Assembly (NCBI GenBank): GCA_030838815.1
Contig: JAUZEX010000700.1
Span: 1 to 35,721 of the forward strand
DNA from: Actinomycetota bacterium
GTDB taxonomy: Bacteria > Actinomycetota > Acidimicrobiia > IMCC26256 > BP-133
Reading direction: 5' to 3'
Length of the DNA: 35,721 bases
Below are positions 15,630 through 23,427 of this stretch, one piece after another. The notes below the pieces were generated by a model. The model was not told the origin of the DNA. It made no database searches and saw only the letters and a program-made list of their open reading frames with translations. The translations under genes were made by a program, and so were the position numbers. Within the stretch, counting starts at the first letter, position 1, and the number at the start of each line of letters is the position of its first letter.

Positions 15630-16372
15630 GCCTCCTCCGGCTCGATGGGGTCGTCGCCGGCTACGGCCGCGTGAGGGTGCTCCATGGATTGAGCCTCAGC
15701 GTCGACGAAGGGCAGATCGTCAGCCTCCTCGGCGCCAACGGGGTCGGCAAGACCACGACGCTGAAGGTCATCAGCGGCCTGCTGGCGGCAAAGGCCGGCA
15801 CGGTCAGCTTCGATGGCGTTCCTCTCGGCTCGCGGCCGGCGGATGCCATCGCCCGGGCGGGCATCGCCCACGTGCCCGAGGGTCGGGGCATCTTTGCGAC
15901 GCTCACGGTCGGGGAGAACCTCCAACTCGGTGGGCGCCGGCTCAGGTCGCGGTACGCCGCCGAGCTCGAGCAGGTGTTCGACCTGTTTCCCCGGCTGTCC
16001 CAACGCCTGGGCCAGCGGGCCGGCACCCTCTCCGGGGGGGAGCAACAGATGCTGGCCATCGGTCGGGCCCTCCTCCAGCAGCCCCGGCTGCTCATGATCG
16101 ACGAGCTGTCACTCGGCCTGGCCCCCGTGGTGCTCGACGAACTCTTTCCCGTGCTCCCCCGCATCGCCGCCTCCGGCACGGCCGTGCTGCTGGTCGAGCA
16201 GTTCGTCGGCCGGGCCCTCCAGGTCGCCGGCTACGCCTATTTGCTCGAGAAGGGCCGAGTGCAGGCCCACGGTTCGCCGACGGAGCTCTCGCAGGACCAG
16301 CGCGCTCTGGAAAGCGCCTACCTCGGAGGAGCCCGCGCCACAGCCGCCGCCCACCCGTCCATCAACCCATAA
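15626..16372 (+). CDS. livF: Branched-chain-type ABC transporter ATPase (LivF family)
   Basis: This 248-aa cytoplasmic ATPase has Walker A GANGVGKT (36-43), signature LSGGEQQ (135-141) and Walker B LLMIDE (155-160). The switch position is Gln192 in VEQF, as usual for LivF rather than the common His. HVPEGRGIF (82-90) is a LivF hallmark. The ATG overlaps the upstream stop (15626-15629). It pairs with the LivG half of the upstream fusion to power the importer. Full length. Confidence 0.92.
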   Translation: MSLLRLDGVVAGYGRVRVLHGLSLSVDEGQIVSLLGANGVGKTTTLKVISGLLAAKAGTVSFDGVPLGSRPADAIARAGIAHVPEGRGIFATLTVGENLQLGGRRLRSRYAAELEQVFDLFPRLSQRLGQRAGTLSGGEQQMLAIGRALLQQPRLLMIDELSLGLAPVVLDELFPVLPRIAASGTAVLLVEQFVGRALQVAGYAYLLEKGRVQAHGSPTELSQDQRALESAYLGGARATAAAHPSINP

Positions 16373-16386
16373 GGAGAACCCCTCAC

Positions 16387-16755
16387 ATGGATGACGAGGA
16401 ATTCCGTCCGATCATCGTCAAGGTCATCGGAGCGGTCGTCGACCAACCCGAGCTGAAGAAGCTGGCCGGCTCCGGGAAGGTTTTCGCCTTCGGGACGATC
16501 GACGGTGACGTGAGCTGGTACATCGACTGCTCCGGCGACCCCATCTTCTCCGAGGGCACGCCCGAGAAGTTCGAGGTGCGGGCGAAGATGTTGAAGGCCG
16601 ATTGGCTGTCGATGTTGAGCGGGAAGCTGTCGCCGACCCAGGCAATGCTGCGGAAGAAGCTCAAGGTCGAAGGATCGATCGCCGCCATCACCAGCCTTTC
16701 GATGGACGCGCTGCTGCGCACGTACAAGGAACAGATGGAGGACCAGACCGCATGA
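16387..16755 (+). CDS. SCP2-like sterol/lipid-carrier domain protein
   Basis: This 122-aa protein looks like a single SCP2 domain: a helix at the start, strands around KVFAFGTIDGDVSWYIDC and FEVRAKMLKADWLSMLSGKLSPTQAMLRKKLKVEGSIAA. The last stretch (dipole WLSMLSGKLSP..A....KLKVEG) is the typical SCP2 motif. SCP2 proteins bind fatty acyl-CoA or sterols in a hydrophobic tunnel. An AAGGAGAA ribosome-binding site precedes the ATG. Its place between the importer and an SDR suggests it carries a hydrophobic substrate or intermediate. Confidence 0.8.
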   Translation: MDDEEFRPIIVKVIGAVVDQPELKKLAGSGKVFAFGTIDGDVSWYIDCSGDPIFSEGTPEKFEVRAKMLKADWLSMLSGKLSPTQAMLRKKLKVEGSIAAITSLSMDALLRTYKEQMEDQTA

Positions 16756-17513
16756 TTCTCGAAGGCAAGGTCGGCATCATCACCGGGGCGGCGCAGGGCA
16801 TCGGGAGGGCCTACGCTCTGGCCGTCGCCGCCCAGGGCGCGAGCGTGGTGCTGGCCGACATCCAGGACGCCGGCCCGGCGGCGAAGGAGGTCGAAGCCGA
16901 GGGAGGCGATGCCCTGGCGGTCACCGTCGACGTGACCAAGTCAGAGTCGCTCGAGGCGATGGTGGCCAAGACCATCGAGCGCTTCGGGCGCATCGACTTC
17001 CTGGTGAACAACGCCGCACTCTACGGCGATCTGGAGCTCACCTACTGGGAGGACATCACTGACGAAGACTGGGACCGCGTCATGGCCGTGAACGTCAAGG
17101 GGATGTTTCTGGCCGCCAAGGCGGTGGCGCCCCACATGACCGAGCAGCGCTCCGGAAAGATCATCAACATCTCGTCGGGCACGGCCCACGCCGGCATCGT
17201 GGGCGCACTGCACTACGTCACGTCGAAGGCGGGCGTCATCGGGTTCACGCGGGCTCTGGCCCGGGAGCTGGGCGACTTCGGGATCAACGTGAACTGCGTG
17301 ACCCCGGGCTTCACCATGAGCGATGCCAGCGTGAAGATCATGCGCGAATCGGGAGCGGAATCGCTCGAGGACCTGATCGTCAGCGCACAGTGCTTCAAGC
17401 GGGCCGAGCAGCCGGGAGACCTCACGGGCGCCATCGTCTTCCTCGCTTCGGGCCTGTCCGACTTCATGACCGGCCAGATCGTGAACGTCGACGGCGGATG
17501 GGTGATGCACTAA
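16752..17513 (+). CDS. Short-chain dehydrogenase/reductase (classical SDR)
   Basis: This 253-aa NAD(P)-dependent oxidoreductase has cofactor loop TGAAQGIG (11-18), NNAA (86-89), catalytic Ser142 region (NISSG), Y155-x3-K159, and the C-terminal MTGQIVNVDGGWVMH typical of FabG-like SDRs. Asp36 in LADIQD after the second strand favours NAD over NADP. I start at the ATG at 16752, which overlaps the SCP2 stop; the longer in-frame extension lies in that gene. It probably oxidises a hydroxylated intermediate to a ketone. Its last 16 bases overlap the start of the double-TetR gene. Confidence 0.9.
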   Translation: MILEGKVGIITGAAQGIGRAYALAVAAQGASVVLADIQDAGPAAKEVEAEGGDALAVTVDVTKSESLEAMVAKTIERFGRIDFLVNNAALYGDLELTYWEDITDEDWDRVMAVNVKGMFLAAKAVAPHMTEQRSGKIINISSGTAHAGIVGALHYVTSKAGVIGFTRALARELGDFGINVNCVTPGFTMSDASVKIMRESGAESLEDLIVSAQCFKRAEQPGDLTGAIVFLASGLSDFMTGQIVNVDGGWVMH

Positions 17514-18877
17514 ACCGCGGGCCGCGCCGCGAAGAGCCGCCCGACCGCTCCCCGCGGTCGACGCGCCGCCGCAACCTCGTCATCGAGACGGCCGCCGGCC
17601 TGTTCCAGCAGTCCGGCTACCGGCGCACGTCGATGAACGACATCGCCGCCGAGTTGGGGTTCACGAAGGCCGCGCTCTACTACTACTTCGATTCCAAGGG
17701 CGCCCTGCTGGAGGCCATCGCGCTCTCGATCGGAGCCGAGCTACGGGATGGGATCCCCCCGCCGGACGAAGAGTCCCCGTCGATCCGGCTGCGGCATTTC
17801 GCCGAACATCACGTCTCGGTGATCGCCGATCGGCGGGCATTGTTCTCGGTCAGCATGCTGGAGCGGGCGGAGCTCGGCGAGGGCGGGCGGGCTCGCGTGA
17901 CCGAGGGTGAGCGCCAATACCTCCAGCAGGTCATGGAGATCATCAGCCGCCTCCCGCCGCGGCCCCCGGACGTCCCCGACGGGCAACTGGTGGCCGCTCA
18001 CGCCCTGGTGGCGATGTTGAATTCTCCGGCGGAGTGGTACCGACCCGGCCGGCTCACCCCCACCGAGGTGGCCGCCACGCTGGTCGACGTGTTCCGGAAC
18101 GGCATCGGCCGACCCGGTGCCGCCTCCGCCGTGACCGCCTCTGACCCTCGTACCAGCCAGCCGGCGCCGATCCCGGCGCCGGTCAACCCAGCGCCGGTCG
18201 ACATGGCGGCGGAGGGCAAGTCGAGGCGGGGACGGTGGGACGACCTCCTGTCGGTCAGCCTCGACGTCTTCCACGAGCGCGGCTACCACAGCACGACCCT
18301 GCAGCATCTGGCCGATGCCCTCGGCGTGACAAAGCCGGCGCTCTATTACTACGTCGACTCGAAGGCCGACCTGCTCGACGCCGTGGTCACCAGGAGCCTC
18401 GACCCCCTGGTCGAGACACTGAAGTGGTCAGCCGCCACCACGGACGACGGCTGGGAGCGGCTCCGGCTCCAGGTCCGGCTGACGGTGCAGCATCTCCACC
18501 GGGAGCGGGTCGCCTTCTGGGTGTTCCTCCACTCCGGGGCCTACGTCGACGACCGGGTCGGCCAGCGGATCGCCGACGCCAGCCGCCGGTTCGTCGCCCT
18601 GCTGCAGGAGACGTTCGACGCCGGGCGGGAGCAGGGCGTCTTTCGTGACGACATCGACCCGGTGGTGCTTTCCCGGGCGCTGGCGGGGATGCTGAAGGCC
18701 ACGGTGCGGTGGTTCAGGCCGAGCAGAGCCTTTTCGCCGGCCACCCTGGCCGAGCTCCTCTGCCAACTGACGCTCCACGGCTGCTGCGAGCCCGAGGACC
18801 GCGTGATCGACCTTTCCGATCGCCGGCCGACGTCGACCGTCACGCTCGGACGGCCCGATGTTGGCTGGCAGCCTTGA
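17498..18877 (+). CDS. Tandem double TetR-family regulator (two TetR units in one chain)
   Basis: This 459-aa protein contains two complete TetR units in one uninterrupted frame. The first HTH is at about residues 27-72 (GYRRTSMNDIAAELG, then LYYYFDSK) with its own helical domain to about 205. A Pro/Ala linker (218-236) leads to a second HTH at about 247-292 (GYHSTTLQHLADALG, LYYYVDSK) and a second helical domain to about 430. A normal TetR protein is about 200 aa and dimerises; a covalent pair could bind a full operator as one chain, or read two ligands or two half-sites. The ATG at 17498 overlaps the SDR stop. The 3' end overlaps the convergent TetR gene by 38 bp. Confidence 0.87.
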   Translation: MGDALNRGPRREEPPDRSPRSTRRRNLVIETAAGLFQQSGYRRTSMNDIAAELGFTKAALYYYFDSKGALLEAIALSIGAELRDGIPPPDEESPSIRLRHFAEHHVSVIADRRALFSVSMLERAELGEGGRARVTEGERQYLQQVMEIISRLPPRPPDVPDGQLVAAHALVAMLNSPAEWYRPGRLTPTEVAATLVDVFRNGIGRPGAASAVTASDPRTSQPAPIPAPVNPAPVDMAAEGKSRRGRWDDLLSVSLDVFHERGYHSTTLQHLADALGVTKPALYYYVDSKADLLDAVVTRSLDPLVETLKWSAATTDDGWERLRLQVRLTVQHLHRERVAFWVFLHSGAYVDDRVGQRIADASRRFVALLQETFDAGREQGVFRDDIDPVVLSRALAGMLKATVRWFRPSRAFSPATLAELLCQLTLHGCCEPEDRVIDLSDRRPTSTVTLGRPDVGWQP

Positions 18878-19472
18878 GGCCGGCGGCCTTCGGCGGGGGC
18901 CGCAGGGCGTTGACCCCGAGGCGGCTCGCCAGCTGGCCGAACTCCTCGGGCGACATACCCCGGCCCCGGCGGTACCAGCGGACGGCCGAGTTGGTCATGC
19001 CGACGAGGTTGAGCGCGGTGATCTTGGCCGGCACGTCGTCGAAGTCGCCCTGGTCGATGCCCTCCTGGATGATCGAGGCCAGTTGGTCCACGAACTGACG
19101 CTCTCCGGCCTCGAATCTGTCGCGCACCTTCGCCGGCAGGGCTTTGGTCTCCGCCAGGTAGACGGCGAAGATGTTGACGTTGCCGAGGACGAGTCGGGCG
19201 TGGGAGTCGAGGATACGGGCCACCTTCTCCGCCGGTGGCTCGGGGAGCCGCATGGCCAGTTCCATGTGGCTCAGCATCTCCGCCCCGGCGTTCTCGATCA
19301 CCGCGACGAGGATGTCCTCCTTGCTCTTGAACCAGTAGTAGAGCGCGGCCCGCGTGAACCCGAACTCGTCGGCGATGTCATTCAGGGTGGCTGTCCGGTA
19401 GCCCTTGGTGCGAAAGACGCGGGCCGCTACCCGCAGTATCTCCTCGCGCCTCCCGATGTCCGACTCCGCCAA
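18840..19472 (-). CDS. TetR/AcrR-family regulator, divergent from the reductase operon
   Basis: This 210-aa TetR regulator has its HTH at about residues 9-55 (GYRTATLNDIADEFG, LYYWFKSK), then a helical C-terminal domain. It starts at TTG (19472) with GGAGG 7 bp upstream; no better ATG is in frame. It is divergent from the ferredoxin reductase gene and the inter-gene region holds operator copy 3 (19578-19597), making it a leading candidate for the protein that reads the shared operator. This is inference from position. Its 3' end overlaps that of the double-TetR gene. Confidence 0.88.
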   Translation of the reverse strand: MAESDIGRREEILRVAARVFRTKGYRTATLNDIADEFGFTRAALYYWFKSKEDILVAVIENAGAEMLSHMELAMRLPEPPAEKVARILDSHARLVLGNVNIFAVYLAETKALPAKVRDRFEAGERQFVDQLASIIQEGIDQGDFDDVPAKITALNLVGMTNSAVRWYRRGRGMSPEEFGQLASRLGVNALRPPPKAAGLKAASQHRAVRA

Positions 19473-19647
19473 CCCGCCACCTCCATCGTGCGATCCCGCA
19501 CCGTGTCGCGTCTAGCTTGCCCCATCGCGCTCGCCGGCACCGGTACTTCCCCAGTTTGCCCTTCTCCGCCCCACGTCTCTACTAACTTTCACGTAAGTTG
19601 AATAGGGGCTACCATATGAGGGTGCGAAGGGAAGTCTGGGGCGGGCG
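19473..19647. promoter_or_regulatory. Divergent promoter region with operator copy 3
   Basis: This 175-bp gap between a TetR gene and the reductase operon carries TCTACTAACTTTCACGTAAG at 19578-19597, matching the 5068 site at 13 of 20 positions, including TACTAAC and GTAAG. The core also reads as AACTT-N6-AAGTT (19584-19599). A TetR protein here would control both itself and the reductase operon. No clear -10/-35 pair. Confidence 0.6.
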
Positions 19648-20661
19648 ATGAGCTTTCGGATCACCATCGCCAGGACCGGACGATCCTTCCCGGCGGAGGG
19701 GGAGGAGAGCCTTCTCGACGCCGCGCTGCGCCATGGCGTTCCCCTCCGGTACGGCTGCCGCCGAGGGAAGTGCTCGACCTGCAAACACCTGGTGGTCAAA
19801 GGTGAGGTCGACGACCACGGGATCTCGGCCTACGCGTTGCTCGATGACGAGCGCGACGAGGGAGTCACCCTGCTCTGCCAGGCTTTTCCCCGCAGCGACT
19901 GCCTCATCGAGCTGGTCGAAGACGGCGACGACGTTGACGTGGAGTTGCCGGTACCCCGCCTGGTCGGCGCCCGCCTCGCCGAGGCCACGGCGCTCTCCCG
20001 GAGCCTCTGGTCGGTGGTGCTCGAGCTGGACGAGCCGCTCGATTTCATCGCCGGCCAGTACGTCGAGGTCGCCGTGCCAGGGTTGCCTGGCGTCACCCGC
20101 CCGTACTCCGTAGCCAGCGCCGCCGGCGTGGGGGACCGTCTCGAACTGACGGTCAAACGCATCGAAGGTGGACGCTTCTCCGGCCAGCTCGGCTCGCTCC
20201 CGCCGGGCACGCCCACGACGGTGCGCGGGCCGTTCGGGGAGATGCATCTGCGCCGGAGCGGCCGACCGGTCACGCTGGTGGGCGCCGGCTCGGGCATCGG
20301 TCCGCTGCTGGGCATCCTCCGTACGCTGGCCGAAACCGAGCCGGCGCGCCCGGCGAGATTGTTCTACGGCGCGGCCACCCGCCGCGACCTGCCGTACGGG
20401 GACGAGCTCCGCCGGCTGGCCAACGCCTTGGCTTCCTTCGAATCGGTCATCACGCTCAGCCGGCCGGAGCCCGACGACGGCTGGGACGGGCCGGTCGGGC
20501 GGGTGGCCGCCGCCCTGGCGCGGTCGTTCGGCGACGAGTCCGCCATCGACGCCTACGTGTGCGGGCCTCCCGAGATGTGCGAGCACGTGTCGATGTTCCT
20601 CGAGGCCCGAGGGGTCCCGGGCCGCCAAATCCACGCCGACGGCTTCTACGCCGCCGATTGA
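19648..20661 (+). CDS. [2Fe-2S]-FAD oxidoreductase (MmoC/PaaE-class oxygenase reductase)
   Basis: This 337-aa electron-transfer protein supplies reducing power from NAD(P)H to an oxygenase. Domains in order: plant-type ferredoxin with C37-x4-C42-x2-C45 and C77; FAD domain with RPYS at 151-154; NAD domain with GAGSGIGP (212-219) and CGPPEM (305-310). The N-terminal ferredoxin matches MmoC, DmpP and similar SDIMO reductases, whereas PaaE has it at the C-terminus. It is the only such reductase in the window, so it may serve the SDIMO (26593-29481), the third PaaA-like protein two genes downstream, or all. ATG start with the operator region just upstream. Confidence 0.92.
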   Translation: MSFRITIARTGRSFPAEGEESLLDAALRHGVPLRYGCRRGKCSTCKHLVVKGEVDDHGISAYALLDDERDEGVTLLCQAFPRSDCLIELVEDGDDVDVELPVPRLVGARLAEATALSRSLWSVVLELDEPLDFIAGQYVEVAVPGLPGVTRPYSVASAAGVGDRLELTVKRIEGGRFSGQLGSLPPGTPTTVRGPFGEMHLRRSGRPVTLVGAGSGIGPLLGILRTLAETEPARPARLFYGAATRRDLPYGDELRRLANALASFESVITLSRPEPDDGWDGPVGRVAAALARSFGDESAIDAYVCGPPEMCEHVSMFLEARGVPGRQIHADGFYAAD

Positions 20662-20676
20662 ACCGGAGAGGCAGTC

Positions 20677-20811
20677 GTGTTCCAGGTGCTGTGGGAATGC
20701 GGGGCGTGCGAGCACATCTGGGGTGCGCCCCCCACCGAGATGTTCACGGCCTGCCCGGCCTGCGGGAGCGACGACGTCGAGCAGGGCGACCAGCCCGTGG
20801 CCGTGAACTGA
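20677..20811 (+). CDS. Zinc-ribbon miniprotein (44 aa)
   Basis: This 44-residue protein holds two CxxC knuckles, C8-x2-C11 and C26-x2-C29 (CGAC, CPAC), spaced as in small zinc ribbons or rubredoxin-like domains. It starts at GTG 15 bp after the reductase stop with GGAGAG upstream, and ends 15 bp before the PaaA-like gene, so it is co-translated. It could bind zinc (structural or regulatory) or iron (electron carrier between reductase and oxygenase). A Trp next to the second knuckle region fits either. It is too short for other calls. Confidence 0.68.
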   Translation: MFQVLWECGACEHIWGAPPTEMFTACPACGSDDVEQGDQPVAVN

Positions 20812-20826
20812 GATCAGGAGGAGAGC

Positions 20827-21612
20827 ATGCCGATCGCTGAAGAGCTCGAGCTGGCGGCGCAGCCGATGCAGTTCGAGGCCGGTGACGAGCTTCCGCCCGA
20901 GTACCGGAAGCTCCTGACCACGCTCTTCTACCATCACGCCGAGGTGCTCACCCCGACGCTGGCCTACGAGCGGTTCATCCGCCATCTCGTGGATGTAGGC
21001 ATGGAGATGGCTCCCGACGCCGAGGCGAAGCTCCGGCTGGCCAACTTCTACGCCGAAGAGATCCGGCACGGCTACCTCTTCGCCAAGCTCTACACGGCCA
21101 TCGATCCCGACCTTCCCGGCCAGATCCTCGAGGCGTCCGGGCTCACCAGGGGGATGACCGCCGAAGACCCCGGCACGAGCCCCTTCGCCCAGGCCATCGA
21201 AGACTGGATCGACCTGTCCCTGTTCAACTTCCTCATCGACGGCGAAGGGTGCTGGCAGATCTCGGAGTGGGAGACCTCGTCGTATGCGCCCCTGGCCCGG
21301 ATCGCCGGCCAGGTGTCGCGAGACGAGCGGGGCCACTCGAACATGGGTTACCTCCATCTCAAGCGGGCCGTGCAGAAAGATCCGGCGGCCCACAAGGTGG
21401 CGCAGGGGCGGCTGTACGACAAGTGGTACCCCGTGGCCCTCGACACGTTCGGCCGTTCGGAGTCGTCCCGCAACCTCGCCTATCGGCGCTGGTCGCTGAA
21501 ACGCCGGTCCAACGAGGACCTGCGGCAGGACTTCGTGGCCCACGTCAACCCGATGCTCGAACGGCTGGGCTTCGAGCTCCCGCCCTACCAGCACAACCGG
21601 CACTTCCTGTGA
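20827..21612 (+). CDS. PaaA-like ferritin-fold diiron oxygenase subunit (copy 3)
   Basis: This 261-aa third member has E78-x2-H81 (AEEIRHG), E167-x2-H170 (RDERGH), WYPVALDTFGRS (about 200-211) and the PaaA-like tail LRQDFVAHVNPMLERLGFELP. A strong AGGAGG lies 4 bp before the ATG. With the reductase and zinc ribbon just upstream, this copy has the clearest electron supply of the three. The CoA ligase overlaps its stop, so the substrate or product may be an acyl-CoA, as for PaaA. It could also be a standalone hydroxylase. Reaction not shown. Confidence 0.82.
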   Translation: MPIAEELELAAQPMQFEAGDELPPEYRKLLTTLFYHHAEVLTPTLAYERFIRHLVDVGMEMAPDAEAKLRLANFYAEEIRHGYLFAKLYTAIDPDLPGQILEASGLTRGMTAEDPGTSPFAQAIEDWIDLSLFNFLIDGEGCWQISEWETSSYAPLARIAGQVSRDERGHSNMGYLHLKRAVQKDPAAHKVAQGRLYDKWYPVALDTFGRSESSRNLAYRRWSLKRRSNEDLRQDFVAHVNPMLERLGFELPPYQHNRHFL

Positions 21613-22949
21613 GCGCCAGCGCAGTGCCGCGGCGAACGTACGCCAAAGCCGAGACGTGGTCCCGGGAGGAACTCGAAGCCTTTCAGCTGCGCAAGCTGCG
21701 GCGGGTCATGGCGCGGAACTGGGAGCACAACCCGTTCTACCGGGACCTCTGGACGCAGGCCAGGGTTTCCCCGGACGACATCCAGACGCTGGCGGACTTC
21801 CGCCACAGGGTGCCGGCGATCGAGAAGCGCGACTGCCTAGCCGACCAGTCGGACTTCCCACCGCTGGGCCGGCGCCTCGGCGTTCCCCCGGAGAGCGTCG
21901 CCCAGATCCACCTGACCAGCGGCACGACCGGTGTGGGTCAGGAGGCCTGGGGTCTTACGCAGGCCGACGTCGAACTCTCGGCCACGCTGTGGCTCTACCA
22001 GTACCACTGGATGGGCCTCCAACGGGGCGACGTCGCCTTCTATTCGATGCCGGTCGCCTTCTTCGCCAACGGCCTGTCGGCCGACTACGCGGCCAAGAAG
22101 ATGGGGATGGTCTCCTTCAACCTCTTCGGGATGGACAAGGAACTCGTCTTCCGGCTCATGGAGCGGTTCCAGCCGCACTACGTCTACGGGACCATGGCCA
22201 TGCCGTCCATGGTCGGCACCGACGACGACAAGCCCCGGGAGCGCTTCCACCGGCTCAAGGGCCTGTCCGGTGCCCTCATGGGGGTCGAGACCATCAAGAA
22301 GGTGACGGACCTCTGGGGCGCACCGCTCTACGAGATGTACGGCTGCACCCAGGCCTCCTCGGTGGTCGGTGCCACGTGCGAGCACACGGCGGTCGTCGGG
22401 GACCGGGGCGGGATGGTCCACTTCCTGGAAAGCCACTTCATCGTCGAGTGCCTCAACCGGGAGACCGGCGAGCCCGCCGGCCCGGAGGAGGACTGCGAGA
22501 TCTTCCTCACCACGCTCGACCGGGAGGCATCGCCGGCGATCCGGTTCCGGATGCACGACAAGGCGACGTTCCTCCCCCACACGGCCTGCACCTGCGGGCG
22601 GCCCTTCAACGGGTACCGCGTCGGCACGATCGCCCGCTGGGACGACATGATGAAGATCAAGGGGATCAATATCTGGCCGTCGATGATGGACGACATCGTC
22701 ATGATGCACCCGGAGGTGCACGAGTACCGGGGTTACGTCGAGGTCGACGCCGCTCGGTCCCGGGAGGTCATGCGCATCGTCGTGGACTTCAAGCCGGACA
22801 CCGCCTCTGAACAACGGGCCCGATTCCTGGAGGGACTCCGCCACGAGGTGAAGGCGACGACGTTCGTGACCCCGACGGTCGAGGAGGCCCCGGAGCCGCT
22901 GCCGGGCTTCGCCTTCAAGCCCGCCCGGTGGACCGACAACCGCCGCTGA
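21609..22949 (+). CDS. Phenylacetate-CoA ligase-like enzyme (second copy)
   Basis: This 446-aa PaaK-type ANL enzyme has TSGTTG at 103-108, EMYGCTQ in the adenine region, and KIKGINIWPSMMDD in the C-terminal domain hinge. It also has cysteines around HTACTCGRPFNG, a feature of PaaK zinc-type loops. GTG start overlaps the diiron stop as GTGA. It differs well from the ligase at 1078, so the pathway probably activates two acids, or one ligase serves another branch. Substrate unknown. Confidence 0.84.
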   Translation: MSASAVPRRTYAKAETWSREELEAFQLRKLRRVMARNWEHNPFYRDLWTQARVSPDDIQTLADFRHRVPAIEKRDCLADQSDFPPLGRRLGVPPESVAQIHLTSGTTGVGQEAWGLTQADVELSATLWLYQYHWMGLQRGDVAFYSMPVAFFANGLSADYAAKKMGMVSFNLFGMDKELVFRLMERFQPHYVYGTMAMPSMVGTDDDKPRERFHRLKGLSGALMGVETIKKVTDLWGAPLYEMYGCTQASSVVGATCEHTAVVGDRGGMVHFLESHFIVECLNRETGEPAGPEEDCEIFLTTLDREASPAIRFRMHDKATFLPHTACTCGRPFNGYRVGTIARWDDMMKIKGINIWPSMMDDIVMMHPEVHEYRGYVEVDAARSREVMRIVVDFKPDTASEQRARFLEGLRHEVKATTFVTPTVEEAPEPLPGFAFKPARWTDNRR

Positions 22950-22966
22950 CGGCAACGAGGAGCGAG

Positions 22967-23200
22967 ATGCAGATCAGCCGGCAGTTGGCCATCCAGAAGG
23001 TGTGGGACTCTCCCGACGTCGTCCCCGAAGTGGTCGAGGCGCTCCAGGCCATGCCCGACGCGTTGTGGGATGCCGCTCCCGGCCTCGCGGAACTGCGGGA
23101 GGCGGCCCGGCCCTTCTGCGAATCGGCGGGCTGCGACGTCGAGGAACTGGAGCAGATCCTCAGCCGGCACGTCGGCAACACCTGGTGGCGACCGGAGTGA
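22967..23200 (+). CDS. Small unknown protein A (77 aa), first of a tandem paralogue pair
   Basis: This 77-aa protein has no known family. The ATG at 22967 has GAGGAG upstream; a longer in-frame start lies in the ligase gene. It aligns without gaps to the next protein from residue 12: VW[DE], D17, VP at 19-20, L26, A28, D31, W34, P38, L40, L43, A46, R48, G54 and D57 are shared. Conserved Trp, Pro and Asp suggest a small folded helical domain. Its place between a ligase and a molybdenum hydroxylase suggests a pathway role. Function unknown. Confidence 0.62.
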   Translation: MQISRQLAIQKVWDSPDVVPEVVEALQAMPDALWDAAPGLAELREAARPFCESAGCDVEELEQILSRHVGNTWWRPE

Positions 23201-23427
23201 CTGGAGAGCGGGAGCTGATCCGCCACCGGGTATGGGAGGCGTCGGACTGCGTCCCCGGAGTGTGCGACGTGCTGGCCGCCGTCAGCGACGAGGAGTGGCG
23301 GACGGTGCCCGACCTGCGGACCCTGGCCGCCGCCCACCGCTCGGACCTGGCCCGCCACGGGACGGACGAGGACGAGTTCGTCCTCGTGACGGCCCGCTGG
23401 TCGGAGTCCGCCGAGGGGGTTGCGTAG
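23197..23427 (+). CDS. Small unknown protein B (76 aa), second of the pair
   Basis: This 76-aa protein is a diverged tandem copy of protein A (about 25-30 % identity by eye, same spacing of VW, VP, W34, P38, G54). Its GTG overlaps the stop of A as GTGA, and the next gene starts immediately after its stop. Differences at the C-terminus (ARWSESAEGVA against SRHVGNTWWRPE) suggest specialised roles, perhaps as a heterodimer. No function assigned. Confidence 0.6.
   Translation: MTGERELIRHRVWEASDCVPGVCDVLAAVSDEEWRTVPDLRTLAAAHRSDLARHGTDEDEFVLVTARWSESAEGVA

Noticed and set aside
4263..21612. Calling the locus a phenylacetate (paa) operon
   Set aside because: PaaK-like ligases and PaaA-like proteins are present, but paaB, paaC, paaD, the paaG/paaZ set and PaaE domain order are not, and other modules dominate.
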